DNA of 64,000 nt from Franconibacter pulveris DSM 19144 (GTDB taxonomy: Bacteria; Pseudomonadota; Gammaproteobacteria; Enterobacterales; Enterobacteriaceae): assembly GCA_000621185.1 (NCBI GenBank), contig KK211221.1, forward strand, positions 763,347 through 827,346, written 5' to 3'. A model generated the notes under the pieces. That model saw only the letters and a list, made by a program, of their open reading frames with translations, did not search any database and was not told the origin of the DNA. How positions within the stretch are numbered: the stretch's first letter is position 1; each line of letters opens with the position of its first letter. This document shows positions 33,805 to 43,259 of the stretch, one piece after another. Made by a program: the position numbers and the translations under genes.

Positions 33805-36800
33805 TTACTCATCGTCGCTGTCGGTCGGCACAATAAAGGTAAAGACGCTGCCGTAAGGCTCGCGCGAGTGCGCCGTGAGCTTCCCTCTGTGCTTTTCAAT
33901 AATGTCGTGGCTAATGCTAAGCCCCATCCCCATGCCGTGCGCTTTAGTGGTGTAGAACGAGTCAAAAAGCCGCGCTTTCACCTCCGCGCTCAGCCCGCAC
34001 CCCGTATCGGCGATATCCAGCTGGATCTTGCCCGGCTGCGGGTTCTCCGAGCGGATCGTCAGAATGCGCCCCCGGCTGTGGATCTCCGTCATCGCGTCAA
34101 TGGCGTTCACAATCAGGTTTAGCAGCACCTGCTGGATCTGCACGCTGTCGCCGTAGATAAACGCCTGCGCAGCCCTGAGCTCGTACTCCAGCAGAATTTG
34201 CCGCCGCTCCAGTTCGCTGCGCGAAAGGGTCATGATGTGGTAGACGATATGGTGCAGGTTGACCCGCGAATAGCTTGTCGTCTGGTTGCGCGTCAGCGCC
34301 TGCAGGCCGCGAATAATGTTCCCGGCGCGCTCCCCTTCGCTGATTATCTCCTCAAGGCTTGCGCGCGCGTTATCCAGCATCGCCGGTTCGCGGCTGAGCC
34401 AGCGCAGGCTGGCGCCCGCATTGGCGACGATGGACATCAGCGGCTGATTGATCTCATGGGCGATAGAGGCGGTAAGCTGGCCGACGGTGGTGGCGCGGGA
34501 AACGCGGGCGAGATCCGCCTGCGCCACGCGCACGGCGTCCTCCGACTGGCGGCGCGCCGTAATGTCGGTGATAACGCCGAAATATTCCGCCACGCTCGCT
34601 TCATCGCCCACCGGGTTGCCGACGCCGAGAATGTAGCGGCAGTCGCCGTCGGGGCGAAAAACGCGAAACTCCGCCCGCATCGGCACGCCGTTGCTGACGC
34701 TGTCGGTCACAAGCTTGCTGATGCGCGGATAATCTTCCGGATGCACCAGCGTCAGGAAATCCGCCATGGAGAGCGTGCGCTGCCGCCCCGGCAGCCCGAG
34801 AATGCGGGCGTATTCGTCAGAGACGAACATCAGGTCCTGCTCAAGATCCCAGCGCCAGGTGCCGGTGTGGCTGATGCGCTCGCCCAGCATCAGCGAGGTC
34901 TGGCTGGCGCGCAGCTCTTTTTCCACCCTGCGGCGCTGGATGTTCTCTTCCAGCAGCTCGGCGTACAGGCGCGCCGTTTCCAGCGACACCGCCGCCTGGG
35001 CCGCGAGCATGCCGACGATGCGCGAATGCTCGGCGGTAAACATCTCCGGCATCACCCGGTTTTCCAGGTAGAGCACGCCCACCATTCGCGCCTGCTTAAA
35101 CATCGGCACGCACATCACCGCCGCGCCGGAGGTCACCAGGTACGGATCCTGGCCAAAGGGGCTGAAGATCTCCGGCTTGCTGGTGCGGATCTCCTTACCG
35201 GTGCGCATCACCGCGGCAAGAATCGAGAGCGGCAGATCGCTGGCGGTGGGCGCCTCTTTAACAATGCGCACCTTTACGCCGTCTGAGGAGGTCTCCGCGC
35301 AGGCCTGGATTTCGGCAATGTTGCTATCGGGAATGCGAATCAGCAGCCCGCGCTGCGCCCCGGCGCGCTCCAGCAGCATGGTCATCAGCGTGTGGATCAG
35401 CCGGTCGAGGTTGATCTCTTCGGTCATGGCGCGGATAGCCCGCAGCGCGCTTTCGAGATCGTGTATCACCTCGTTCTGGGCGAAGGCGATGGTGTCGTAA
35501 GGGGTGCTCTGCCCGCCGGGGGCGAGATGCGGATAGCGCCGCTCAAGCTGGCGCAGTTTGGCCGTCGCGCCCCAGCGGCGCCAGGCGCTGAACGCGCTGC
35601 GAAAGTAGGCTTCCGAAGCGATGTGGTAACCGCAGGTCCTGGCAAAACGCCCGGCCATCTCGCAGGCGAGCCCGTTGATGTGGTGAAACTCCGCGCCGCC
35701 GGAGAGCTGGATGGCTTTCTCATAGTGCGCGGCGGCCACGTCGTTCTTCTGCGACAGGCGCGCCAGCTCCGCGCTAATCAACGCCTCTTTATCGGCAAAA
35801 GTCGCTGGATTATGGCGCGCCCACAGGGCGATTTTCTCATAATGCGCCGTGATTTTCGCCAGCTCCGCTGCGGTCACGCGTCCCGGCGCCAGGGAGAGGG
35901 TCAGCGAAAGCGCGCTGTAGAAGTGGTAATCGAGCAGGTGAATATAGCCCGGCACCGCGCTGGCGAAGGGTTCAGCTCGCGCCAGGCAGCGGCGAGCATC
36001 GCTAAGCTCGCCCGCCATAAAGTGCGCCATCCCCCGGAAGAGCCAGAACCAGAACTGCGTCAGCGGCATCGGCTGACGCCCTTTTTCGCCCTCTCTTATC
36101 AGCAGCGAATCCGGAAAAAGATCCGTACCGGTAAAGCCGTCGGTAGCGCCGCTGCGCAGCTGCGTCACATAGAGACGCTGAAGCTGCAGCATGATCTCCA
36201 CATCCGGGAAGCGCAGCTTGCGGATAAAGGTCAGCCCGCGTTCGATGGTGGTCATCACGCTGTCGAGATGCTCGCCGCGCGTGAGGAAATTCATGGTCTG
36301 ATGGCGGATGATAAAACAGGCGACGGTCAGGTCGCCCTGCTCCACCGCCGTGGCGAAACACGTTTTCGCGCTCTCCACCGCAAAGCTCAGCGGCTGCTTC
36401 CAGGCGCTCGCCAGATCCACCGCCAGCAGCGTTCTGCTTTTAAAAGGGTTGAAGTGGTGCTCCATCACCAGGTCACGCCCCAGCAGGGCGTAGCGAAAGC
36501 CGTTGTTGTACTCATCATAGCGGCGGCCGATAAGCACGCCGTACCAGGCGAGCGCGGAGGTAGAAGCGCCGCACAGGCCATTGTCGAGCGTCATGTGCAT
36601 GATTTTACACAACAGCAGAAAATGCAGCCGTGGCGAGGCGAAGGCCGCGAACATGCTGGCGCTGAGCAGCAGGCTCATGATCGCCTCGGCTTCGCAGTCG
36701 CCACAACGCGCCAGCTCGTTGAACGTTTTAAACGGATTTTCACCCGCCCGCGCCTCTATCTCCCGCCATGCCGTTTCGCAGTCGCCGTCGTCGGGGTGAC

Positions 36801-39393
36801 GGTTCAGATGAACGCCGAAGGCGGCAAGCCACGCCAGCGCCGTTTCAAGCGCCAGCGGCATATCGGACTGCCGCATATGGATTTCCGCCATCATGCAGGC
36901 GGCCACCGCTTTCTGCTGCGGGCTGCCGGGCGTGATCATCAGCTGATTGCAGAGCGTGAGCGCGGCAGAGAGGTTGCCCTGCAGGAATTCGCACTCCGCC
37001 TCTTCAAAGCCAAGCAGAAACGCCTCGTCCGGCGCTTTCACTAACGCATCGTCATACAAGCTTTTCGCCGTGTGCAGATAGCGCACCGCAGAGGCGTAAT
37101 CGCCCGTGCTGCGCGCCCGCCGGGCGGCCAGCTGGCAAACCGCCCGGTAGCGGTCGCGCTCTGGCGAAAAGCGGATATGCCGTAGCGCGCGGGTAATATG
37201 GTGTACGGCCAGGAAGAGCTGCTCGTTACTTTCGTTCTGGTTCAGCGCCTCGGTAAAAAGGCCGGCGGCGGCGAAATTAAGCCGTTCGATTTCGTCAGGC
37301 TCAAGCAGCGCCTGGGCCGCTTTGTGCACCCGGTCGTGGGTAAAGGCGTATTCATCGCCGGAAAAACGAATCAGGCGCGCGACGACGGCGGGCTGCAACT
37401 GCTCCTGAAGGCATTCCGGCGCAAGGCCTTGCATCTGGCTTAGCAGCGCCAGCTTGCCGGTTCCGCCGACGCAGGCGAGGCAGCCCAGCAAACGGCGTGC
37501 GGTCAGCGGCATCTCCTCAAGCTGCTGCAACACCAGGCTCGCCACATTTTCCGTATAGTTGCGCGCCTTGATGGCGGGCAAATCGTAGTGCCACTTGCCG
37601 TGCAGCTTGTTGTAGCTAATAAGCCCGTCTTTGACGATGCGCTGAAAAAATTCGTGGGTGAAGAGCGGGTTGCCGTCGGTCTTTTCATGAATCAGCGCCG
37701 CCAGCTCGCCAAGGCCCGAAACGCGGGCCTGGAACAGCTCGGCAAGCCAGCGCGATATCGCCTTTACGCTAAGCGGCGCGGGGCGGATATCCACCAGCAG
37801 GCGCGCGCCGGCGCGTAATTTTTCCAGATAATGCGCGGCGTTCCCCGTGGGGAACGCCTCCGGCTCGCAATGCGAAACCACGATCAGCAGCGGCAGCGAT
37901 TCGCTGTTGCTCACCAGCGACTCCAGCAGATGCAGGCTCGCCGGGTCAATCCACTGCAAATCTTCAATCACTAAAATCAGCGGGCATTCGCGGCTCGAGA
38001 GCGCCGCCACCAGCCGCGCCGCCATCTGATTGCAGCGGGCGCGGGCATCCGCCGCGCGGACGTCGGCGGGCATAAAGGTTTTACTTTCAAGCAGCAGCCC
38101 CAGCTCCGGCACCAGATTCACCGCAAGCCCGGCGTAGCTGCCGAGCGCGTGCGCCAGACGGCGCTTCCAGAGCGCCACCTCCTGCGCATCAAGCCCTAAC
38201 AGATGCAGCGCCAGCGAACGAAACGCGCCGGCTATCACCGAATAAGGCAGCACCGCGGAGTATTGATCCGCTTTGCTGACCGCAAGCAGCGCGGGCTGGT
38301 GGCTAAGCTTTCGCAGCGCAGAGGCGATAAGCGAGGATTTGCCGATGCCAAGCGGCCCGCTGACCGCGGCGAGCGTCAGCGTCCCGCTGGCGGCGACCCG
38401 CTCAAACGCCGCCGTCAGTTCGTTATCCTGCGGGTGCGCCAGAAACAGGTTATCGGGCCGCAGCGGCGCAGGCACCACATCCTGCAGGCCCGGCGTAAAC
38501 ACCGCAATCTCGCCGTTTTCTGCAAGGTGCGCCTGGCAGCGGCGCAGATCGGCAATCAGCCCTTCCACCGTCTGGTAGCGCCGCTCCGGCGACTTCTCAA
38601 GCAGGCGTAAGATAATGGCGCAAAGCATCGCCGGCACGGCAGGACGCACCTCCTGCAACGGCCGGGGCGCGGAGGCGATATGGTGATGCGCCCACTCCGC
38701 CTGTCCGCCTTCGCTGAGGGCAAAGGGCAGCGCGCCGGTCAGCAGTTCGTAGAGCACGATGCCAAGGCTGTAGAGATCGCTTCGGCTGTCCACCGCGTCC
38801 CGGGTGCGGGCGGTGTGCTCCGGCGACATATAAGCCAGCGTGCCGCCCGATACGATAAGGCGCGTTTGCGTGGCGATATCCGCCGCCCCGCTGGCAAGCC
38901 CAAAACCCGCCAGCCGGTAGCTGCCGCCCGGGTCGAGAAAAAAGTTGCCGGGCTTGATATCGCTATGAATAAGCCCCTGCGCGTGCATCTGGCGCAGCGG
39001 CGCGCACAGACGAATGGCGAGCGAGAGAAAATCGGCGATGCCGCCCATTTTTAAGTGAGTCGACTGCGCCAGCGTGCGAAAAGGAAACGGCGCGTAAACC
39101 AGCGCATAACGTCCGTGGTGGCTGGTGGAGCTGATGGGCTTCACCGCCCACGCGCCGGAAAGCTGCATGCGCAGCGCGAATTCGTTTTTCAGCAGTTGGG
39201 TCGTCTGGTAAACCGCCTCTTCGCTGGCTGCGGCAGCGCTGGCGAGAATAAAGCTGTCCGCGGCGTGCAGCGGCTGGCACAGCGTCCAGGCGATGCCGCC
39301 TTCCTGCGCCAGCGGCGTGAACAGGGTATCGTCAGTGAGGGTAAAAACCTCACCCTCCATCACGCTTCCGGCGGCGGACAGTTTTTCACTCAT
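33805..39393 (-). CDS. Giant sensor: kinase-like/AAA ATPase/GAF/PAS histidine kinase
   Basis: 1862 residues, cytoplasmic. An N-terminal Ser/Thr-kinase-like domain (about 1-290) contains HSDIKPGN (H143 region), but the DFG motif reads GFG (G163 replaces Asp) and no VAIK lysine is evident, so it is probably a pseudokinase. An AAA/STAND-type ATPase follows (Walker A GPLGIGKSS, K352; Walker B LILVIEDLQW), then a long helical-repeat region (about 650-1250). A GAF domain, a PAS domain (HTGTWRWDLEQDLMFV), HisKA with H1646 (SIAHEINQPL) and a GHKL ATPase (LIVNAIDAMTE, DTGCGL, GMGMGLSIS) complete it. The start chosen has GAGG 7 bp upstream. It lies 8 bp after a single-domain receiver gene, so the two form an operon. 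The probable outputs are that receiver and the FixJ-type regulator. Confidence 0.92.
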   Translation of the reverse strand: MSEKLSAAGSVMEGEVFTLTDDTLFTPLAQEGGIAWTLCQPLHAADSFILASAAAASEEAVYQTTQLLKNEFALRMQLSGAWAVKPISSTSHHGRYALVYAPFPFRTLAQSTHLKMGGIADFLSLAIRLCAPLRQMHAQGLIHSDIKPGNFFLDPGGSYRLAGFGLASGAADIATQTRLIVSGGTLAYMSPEHTARTRDAVDSRSDLYSLGIVLYELLTGALPFALSEGGQAEWAHHHIASAPRPLQEVRPAVPAMLCAIILRLLEKSPERRYQTVEGLIADLRRCQAHLAENGEIAVFTPGLQDVVPAPLRPDNLFLAHPQDNELTAAFERVAASGTLTLAAVSGPLGIGKSSLIASALRKLSHQPALLAVSKADQYSAVLPYSVIAGAFRSLALHLLGLDAQEVALWKRRLAHALGSYAGLAVNLVPELGLLLESKTFMPADVRAADARARCNQMAARLVAALSSRECPLILVIEDLQWIDPASLHLLESLVSNSESLPLLIVVSHCEPEAFPTGNAAHYLEKLRAGARLLVDIRPAPLSVKAISRWLAELFQARVSGLGELAALIHEKTDGNPLFTHEFFQRIVKDGLISYNKLHGKWHYDLPAIKARNYTENVASLVLQQLEEMPLTARRLLGCLACVGGTGKLALLSQMQGLAPECLQEQLQPAVVARLIRFSGDEYAFTHDRVHKAAQALLEPDEIERLNFAAAGLFTEALNQNESNEQLFLAVHHITRALRHIRFSPERDRYRAVCQLAARRARSTGDYASAVRYLHTAKSLYDDALVKAPDEAFLLGFEEAECEFLQGNLSAALTLCNQLMITPGSPQQKAVAACMMAEIHMRQSDMPLALETALAWLAAFGVHLNRHPDDGDCETAWREIEARAGENPFKTFNELARCGDCEAEAIMSLLLSASMFAAFASPRLHFLLLCKIMHMTLDNGLCGASTSALAWYGVLIGRRYDEYNNGFRYALLGRDLVMEHHFNPFKSRTLLAVDLASAWKQPLSFAVESAKTCFATAVEQGDLTVACFIIRHQTMNFLTRGEHLDSVMTTIERGLTFIRKLRFPDVEIMLQLQRLYVTQLRSGATDGFTGTDLFPDSLLIREGEKGRQPMPLTQFWFWLFRGMAHFMAGELSDARRCLARAEPFASAVPGYIHLLDYHFYSALSLTLSLAPGRVTAAELAKITAHYEKIALWARHNPATFADKEALISAELARLSQKNDVAAAHYEKAIQLSGGAEFHHINGLACEMAGRFARTCGYHIASEAYFRSAFSAWRRWGATAKLRQLERRYPHLAPGGQSTPYDTIAFAQNEVIHDLESALRAIRAMTEEINLDRLIHTLMTMLLERAGAQRGLLIRIPDSNIAEIQACAETSSDGVKVRIVKEAPTASDLPLSILAAVMRTGKEIRTSKPEIFSPFGQDPYLVTSGAAVMCVPMFKQARMVGVLYLENRVMPEMFTAEHSRIVGMLAAQAAVSLETARLYAELLEENIQRRRVEKELRASQTSLMLGERISHTGTWRWDLEQDLMFVSDEYARILGLPGRQRTLSMADFLTLVHPEDYPRISKLVTDSVSNGVPMRAEFRVFRPDGDCRYILGVGNPVGDEASVAEYFGVITDITARRQSEDAVRVAQADLARVSRATTVGQLTASIAHEINQPLMSIVANAGASLRWLSREPAMLDNARASLEEIISEGERAGNIIRGLQALTRNQTTSYSRVNLHHIVYHIMTLSRSELERRQILLEYELRAAQAFIYGDSVQIQQVLLNLIVNAIDAMTEIHSRGRILTIRSENPQPGKIQLDIADTGCGLSAEVKARLFDSFYTTKAHGMGMGLSISHDIIEKHRGKLTAHSREPYGSVFTFIVPTDSDDE

Positions 39394-39401
39394 AGCAATC
39401 C

Positions 39402-39773
39402 TCACGCAGCGAGTTCCCGGCGAATGTATTCCAGCAGCGTATCAATATTGATGGGTTTGTGTAAAAACGCGACGGCGCCGCAGCCGAGGGCGTAGCGCTG
39501 CATATTTTCATCGCCGTGGCCGGAGATAAATATCACCGGCGGCGTGGCCGGTTGCAGGATGAGGTTTTGGTAAAGCTCAAGGCCGCTCATGCCGCGCAGT
39601 TTAACATCGAGAATGAGCAGGGAAGCCTCAGCCAGCGCCGCCTCGTCATTGAGAAACGCCTCCGCGGACTCGAAGGCGCAGGTATCGTAACCCTCCGACA
39701 GCAGAAGATTGCTAAGTCCGCTGCGAACGGAGCGTTCATCGTCAACAATGACAATGCGTGCTGACAGCGTCAT
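39402..39773 (-). CDS. Single-domain response regulator
   Basis: 123 residues consisting only of a receiver: IVDDERSVRSGLSNLL, D in LLILDVKLRGMSG, S in VIFISGHGDE and K in FLHKPINID. There is no output domain. It starts the pair with the giant kinase and may be a phosphate relay or sink, or allosterically tune the kinase. Its start is preceded by a gap of about 46 bp from the XapX genes, in the same direction. Confidence 0.92.
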   Translation of the reverse strand: MTLSARIVIVDDERSVRSGLSNLLLSEGYDTCAFESAEAFLNDEAALAEASLLILDVKLRGMSGLELYQNLILQPATPPVIFISGHGDENMQRYALGCGAVAFLHKPINIDTLLEYIRRELAA

Positions 39774-39819
39774 GCTGTTGTCCTCGGTCTGGGCTCACGC
39801 GACGGTGAGCGGCGCTCCT

Positions 39820-40074
39820 TCAGGGTGCTTTTTTGTCTTGCGCAGGCGGAGTGCCGCTGATTTTGGGCACGCATTCATGACGAAACCATGCCAGTGTAAC
39901 CGGTTGACGGTTAAGCAGCCGTCGGCCTACCGGAATAAGCTGTTCACCCACCAGCATGCCGAACAGCCCCAACAGCGCGATGACCGGAGGTGCGGGCGAA
40001 TGAACCTGCATTGCGCCGTAGATGACACCCGCCAGAAGACCGGTCACCAGGGAAACAAGATAGGATTTCAACAT
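39820..40074 (-). CDS. XapX family small membrane protein
   Basis: 84 residues with two transmembrane helices and the XapX (DUF1427) core HSPAPPVIALLGLFGMLVGE. The function is unknown. A second copy lies 2 bp upstream. A hydrophilic tail of about 35 residues distinguishes this copy. Confidence 0.85.
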   Translation of the reverse strand: MLKSYLVSLVTGLLAGVIYGAMQVHSPAPPVIALLGLFGMLVGEQLIPVGRRLLNRQPVTLAWFRHECVPKISGTPPAQDKKAP

Positions 40075-40076
40075 AG

Positions 40077-40307
40077 TCAGCCTGTCCGTGTATAGCCCGA
40101 CGCGGGGTTCGCCGTCTGAGAAGGCGCGACCTGCGAGGCGCGCGGCTCGTTATGCGAGACGAGCGCGGAGGTGATCTGCTCGCCAACCAGCATCCCCAGC
40201 AACCCCACCAGCGCGATGGCGGGGGGCGCGGGAGAGCGGACTTTTAACAACGCATAGACGAGGCCGATCAGCACGCCCGCGCCAAGAGAGATAAGCCCTG
40301 TGCTCAT
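40077..40307 (-). CDS. XapX family small membrane protein, second copy
   Basis: 76 residues, two transmembrane helices and the same core (RSPAPPAIALVGLLGMLVGE). GGAGAACCCC precedes the ATG. The two copies are clearly paralogous through the core and diverge at both ends, and may form a hetero-oligomer. They sit between a hydrolase gene and the two-component genes in one direction, so they are probably co-transcribed. Confidence 0.85.
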   Translation of the reverse strand: MSTGLISLGAGVLIGLVYALLKVRSPAPPAIALVGLLGMLVGEQITSALVSHNEPRASQVAPSQTANPASGYTRTG

Positions 40308-40357
40308 GGGGTTCTCCGTAAAAGGGGAAAGGCTGGCGCGCGGCCAGCCCTTTCGTC

Positions 40358-41047
40358 TTATTTGTTGGCCGGAACCGGCGCCAGGGTGTGGTGAGAGCCT
40401 TTGGCGCGGGCTGGCGCTTTGTGCACCATGGTGTAGGCGTAATCCACGCCCATGCCGTAGGCGCCGGAGTGCTCTTTCACGATGTCCATCACCGCGTTGT
40501 ACGTCTCTTTATGCGCCCAGTCGCGCTGCCACTCCAGCAGCACCTGCTGCCAGGTGACCGGAATAACGCCCGCCTGGATCATGCGCTGCATGGCGTAGTC
40601 GTGCGCCTCTTTGGAGGTGCCGCCGGACGCATCCGCCACCATGTAAATCTCATAGCCGCCCTCGAGCATGGCGCACAGGGCGAAGGTGTTGTTGCACACC
40701 TCAGTCCACAGGCCGGACACCACCACTTTTTTCTGGCCGTTTTTCGCCAGCGCGTCGCGCACTTTCTGGTCGTCCCAGGAGTTCATGGAGGTGCGCTCAA
40801 GAATGTCGTGTTCCGGGAAGACATCCAGCAGTTCCGGGAAGGTGTTGCCGGAGAAGCTTTCGGTTTCCACGGTGGTGATGGTGGTGGGAATGTTGAAGAC
40901 TTTAGCCGCTTTCGCCAGGCCAACGACGTTGTTTTTCAGCACCTGACGGTCGATAGACTGCACGCCAAAGGCCATCTGCGGCTGCTGGTCGATGAAAATC
41001 ATCTGGCAATTCTGAGGAGTCAGTACTTCAAGCTTAGTGTTGGTCAT
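40358..41047 (-). CDS. Isochorismatase-fold hydrolase (YcaC-like)
   Basis: 229 residues in the form starting MTNTKLEVL; an upstream ATG at 41059 is also possible and neither has a strong ribosome-binding site. The cysteine hydrolase triad is readable: Asp in MIFIDQQPQMAF, a Lys in the central region and the nucleophile Cys in SGLWTEVCNNTFA. Resembles E. coli YcaC, an octameric hydrolase of uncertain substrate. It leads the minus-strand unit that continues into XapX and the kinase, opposite the amidohydrolase operon. Confidence 0.88.
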   Translation of the reverse strand: MTNTKLEVLTPQNCQMIFIDQQPQMAFGVQSIDRQVLKNNVVGLAKAAKVFNIPTTITTVETESFSGNTFPELLDVFPEHDILERTSMNSWDDQKVRDALAKNGQKKVVVSGLWTEVCNNTFALCAMLEGGYEIYMVADASGGTSKEAHDYAMQRMIQAGVIPVTWQQVLLEWQRDWAHKETYNAVMDIVKEHSGAYGMGVDYAYTMVHKAPARAKGSHHTLAPVPANK

Positions 41048-41379
41048 GAGAATACCCATAGTCGTTAAGTAGCAAGTAAACCGCGAAAGAGAAAGCGGAA
41101 GGAAACTGACAGTGACCGGGGTATCGCTCATCTGGCGTAACGCTTTCGCCGGTCCGGCCCGAACGTCGCTGTCGGGACGGATAGTAAAAGTCCTTTTCCG
41201 GCAGAACTATTATCTCTGTGTATAACTATACGTTCGTATACCTATACCTTCGTATAACTAGACGCCGTTTTCTCCTGCTGAACATAATCCCGCCAGCTTC
41301 GATGCTCTGCTACGCCAGGGCACACCATCTTACCGTCCGGCGGCGCGCCGCCTTTTGGACGTCTCAGACAGGAGGAATT
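41048..41379. other. Divergent promoter region of the hydrolase/amidohydrolase units
   Basis: 332 bp with no convincing gene between two divergent hydrolase genes. The main feature is the pair of tandem palindromes at 41226-41256. The stretch from 41210 to 41262 is markedly AT-rich, unlike the GC-rich flanks, and is where a promoter for the plus-strand operon would be expected. Confidence 0.55.
41226..41256 (+). promoter_or_regulatory. Tandem 16-bp palindromic operator-like repeats
   Basis: CTATACGTTCGTATA (41226-41240) and CTATACCTTCGTATA (41242-41256) are direct repeats with a 16-bp period. The core of the first, ATACG-TT-CGTAT, is a perfect palindrome; the second differs at one base. Such spacing fits two dimers of a TetR- or MarR-type repressor bound side by side. 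No such regulator is encoded in the window, so the regulator would be distant or be the FixJ-type protein. Confidence 0.55.
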
Positions 41380-43254
41380 ATGGTTTCGCTCGGTAAAGCA
41401 GAGCTGATTTTACTCAACGGCAAATTTCACACCGTGGACAGGGAGAACCCGCTCGCCGAGGCGGTCGCCATCCGCGACGGCAAGTTTCTGGAAGTCGGCA
41501 GCGAAGCGGACGTGATGCAACACCAGGCCGAAGGCACGAAAATTATCGACCTCAAAGGCAGCACCGCCATTCCCGGCCTTAACGACTCGCACCTGCACCT
41601 GATTCGCGGCGGGCTGAACTACAACCTGGAGCTGCGCTGGGAAGGGGTGCCTTCACTTGCCGACGCGCTGCGGATGCTAAAAGCGCAGGCGCTGCGCACG
41701 CCTTCACCGCAGTGGGTGCGGGTGGTGGGCGGCTGGTCGGAGTTTCAGTTCGCCGAGCGCCGCATGCCGACGCTGGATGAAATTAACGACGCGGCGCCCG
41801 ACACGCCGGTATTTATTCTTCACCTCTACGACCGCGCCCTGCTTAACCGCGCGGCGCTGAAAGTAGTGGGCTACACCAAAGATACGCCTAACCCGCCGGG
41901 CGGCGAGATCCAGCGCGACAGCAACGGCAACCCCACCGGCATGCTGATAGCCCGTCCGAACGCCATGATCCTCTACGCCACACTGGCTAAAGGGCCGAAG
42001 CTGCCGCTGGAGCAGCAGGTCAACTCCACCCGCCAGTTTATGCGCGAGCTGAACCGCCTGGGGCTGACCAGCGCCATCGACGCGGGCGGCGGTTTCCAGA
42101 ACTACCCCGATGATTACGAGGTCATCAGCGAGTTGCATGCCAAAAAGCAGATGACCGTGCGCATCGCTTATAACCTCTTCACCCAGCGCCCCGGCCACGA
42201 ACTGGAAGATTTCGAAAAATGGACCGACATGCTGACGCCGGGCCAGGGCAGCGATTTCTTCCGCCACAACGGCGCGGGGGAAATGCTGGTCTTCTCCGCC
42301 GCCGACTTTGAAGATTTTCTCGAGCCGCGCCCTGATCTCGCGCCGGGCATGGAGGATGAGCTGGAGCGCGTGGTGCGCCATCTGGTCGAGCACCGCTGGC
42401 CATTCCGCCTGCACGCCACCTATAACGAATCGATAAGCCGCATGCTGGATGTCTTCGAGAAAGTGAACCGCGACATTCCGTTCAACGGCCTGCACTGGTT
42501 CTTCGACCATGCCGAAACGGTAACCCAGGCCAACATCGACCGCATTAAAGCGCTGGGCGGCGGCATCGCCGTGCAGCACCGCATGGCGTTCCAGGGCGAG
42601 TACTTCGCCGAGCGTTACGGCATGGAGGCGGTGCGCCACACGCCGCCGGTAGCGAAAATGCTGGAAACCGGCGTGCCGGTGGGCCTTGGCACCGACGCCA
42701 CCCGCGTCGCCAGCTACAACCCGTGGACCGCGCTCTACTGGCTGGTTTCCGGGCGCACCGTCGGCGGCATGCAGATGTATGACGTCAACGCGCGCCTCGA
42801 CCGCGACACCGCGCTGATGCTCTGGACCCAGGGCAGCGCCTGGTTCTCCAGCGAGCAGGGCAAAAAGGGGCAGATTAAAACCGGCCAGCTCGCGGATCTC
42901 GCCGTGCTGAGCAAAGACTATTTCCGCGTGCCGGAAGAGGAGATCAAGGGCATCGAATCGGTGCTGACGGTGGTGGGCGGCGACGTGGTTTACGCCGCCG
43001 GCCCTTTCAGCGCGGAGGCGCCCCCTTCCCTGCCGGTACTGCCGGAATGGTCGCCAGTGGTCAACGTGCCGGGCCACTACCGCAGCGCGCCGGTGCAGCA
43101 AAGCCGCGTGGGAATGATGCCCGCCGCGCACCATTGCAGCGGTCCGTGCGGCGTACACAGCCACCAGCATGACGTAGCGCGTCGCTCCTCCGTTCCGGTT
43201 TCAGACGATAACGCCTTCTGGGGCGCGCTCGGCTGCAGCTGCTTTGCCTTCTGA
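41380..43254 (+). CDS. YtcJ-like amidohydrolase (metal-dependent)
   Basis: 624 residues, started at the ATG following CAGGAGGAATT. ELILLNGKFHTVDRENPLAE and GLNDSHLHLIRGG (HxH metal ligands) open the amidohydrolase-3 fold. Later landmarks are HATYNESISRMLDVFEK, WFFDHAETV and PVGLGTDATRVASYNPW (metal-ligand Asp region), with QLADLAVLSKDYF near the end. Substrates of the family include N-acyl and carbamoyl compounds; the actual one is unknown. The last 45 residues are unusual, rich in Cys and His (HHCSGPCGVHSHQHD and GCSCFAF) and may bind a metal. First gene of a four-gene operon. Confidence 0.88.
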   Translation: MVSLGKAELILLNGKFHTVDRENPLAEAVAIRDGKFLEVGSEADVMQHQAEGTKIIDLKGSTAIPGLNDSHLHLIRGGLNYNLELRWEGVPSLADALRMLKAQALRTPSPQWVRVVGGWSEFQFAERRMPTLDEINDAAPDTPVFILHLYDRALLNRAALKVVGYTKDTPNPPGGEIQRDSNGNPTGMLIARPNAMILYATLAKGPKLPLEQQVNSTRQFMRELNRLGLTSAIDAGGGFQNYPDDYEVISELHAKKQMTVRIAYNLFTQRPGHELEDFEKWTDMLTPGQGSDFFRHNGAGEMLVFSAADFEDFLEPRPDLAPGMEDELERVVRHLVEHRWPFRLHATYNESISRMLDVFEKVNRDIPFNGLHWFFDHAETVTQANIDRIKALGGGIAVQHRMAFQGEYFAERYGMEAVRHTPPVAKMLETGVPVGLGTDATRVASYNPWTALYWLVSGRTVGGMQMYDVNARLDRDTALMLWTQGSAWFSSEQGKKGQIKTGQLADLAVLSKDYFRVPEEEIKGIESVLTVVGGDVVYAAGPFSAEAPPSLPVLPEWSPVVNVPGHYRSAPVQQSRVGMMPAAHHCSGPCGVHSHQHDVARRSSVPVSDDNAFWGALGCSCFAF

Positions 43255-43259
43255 CGCCT

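Noticed and set aside
34198-37044. Long plus-strand frames opposite the giant kinase gene
   Set aside because: Arg/His/Ala-rich products without motifs, typical antisense shadows of GC-rich coding sequence.
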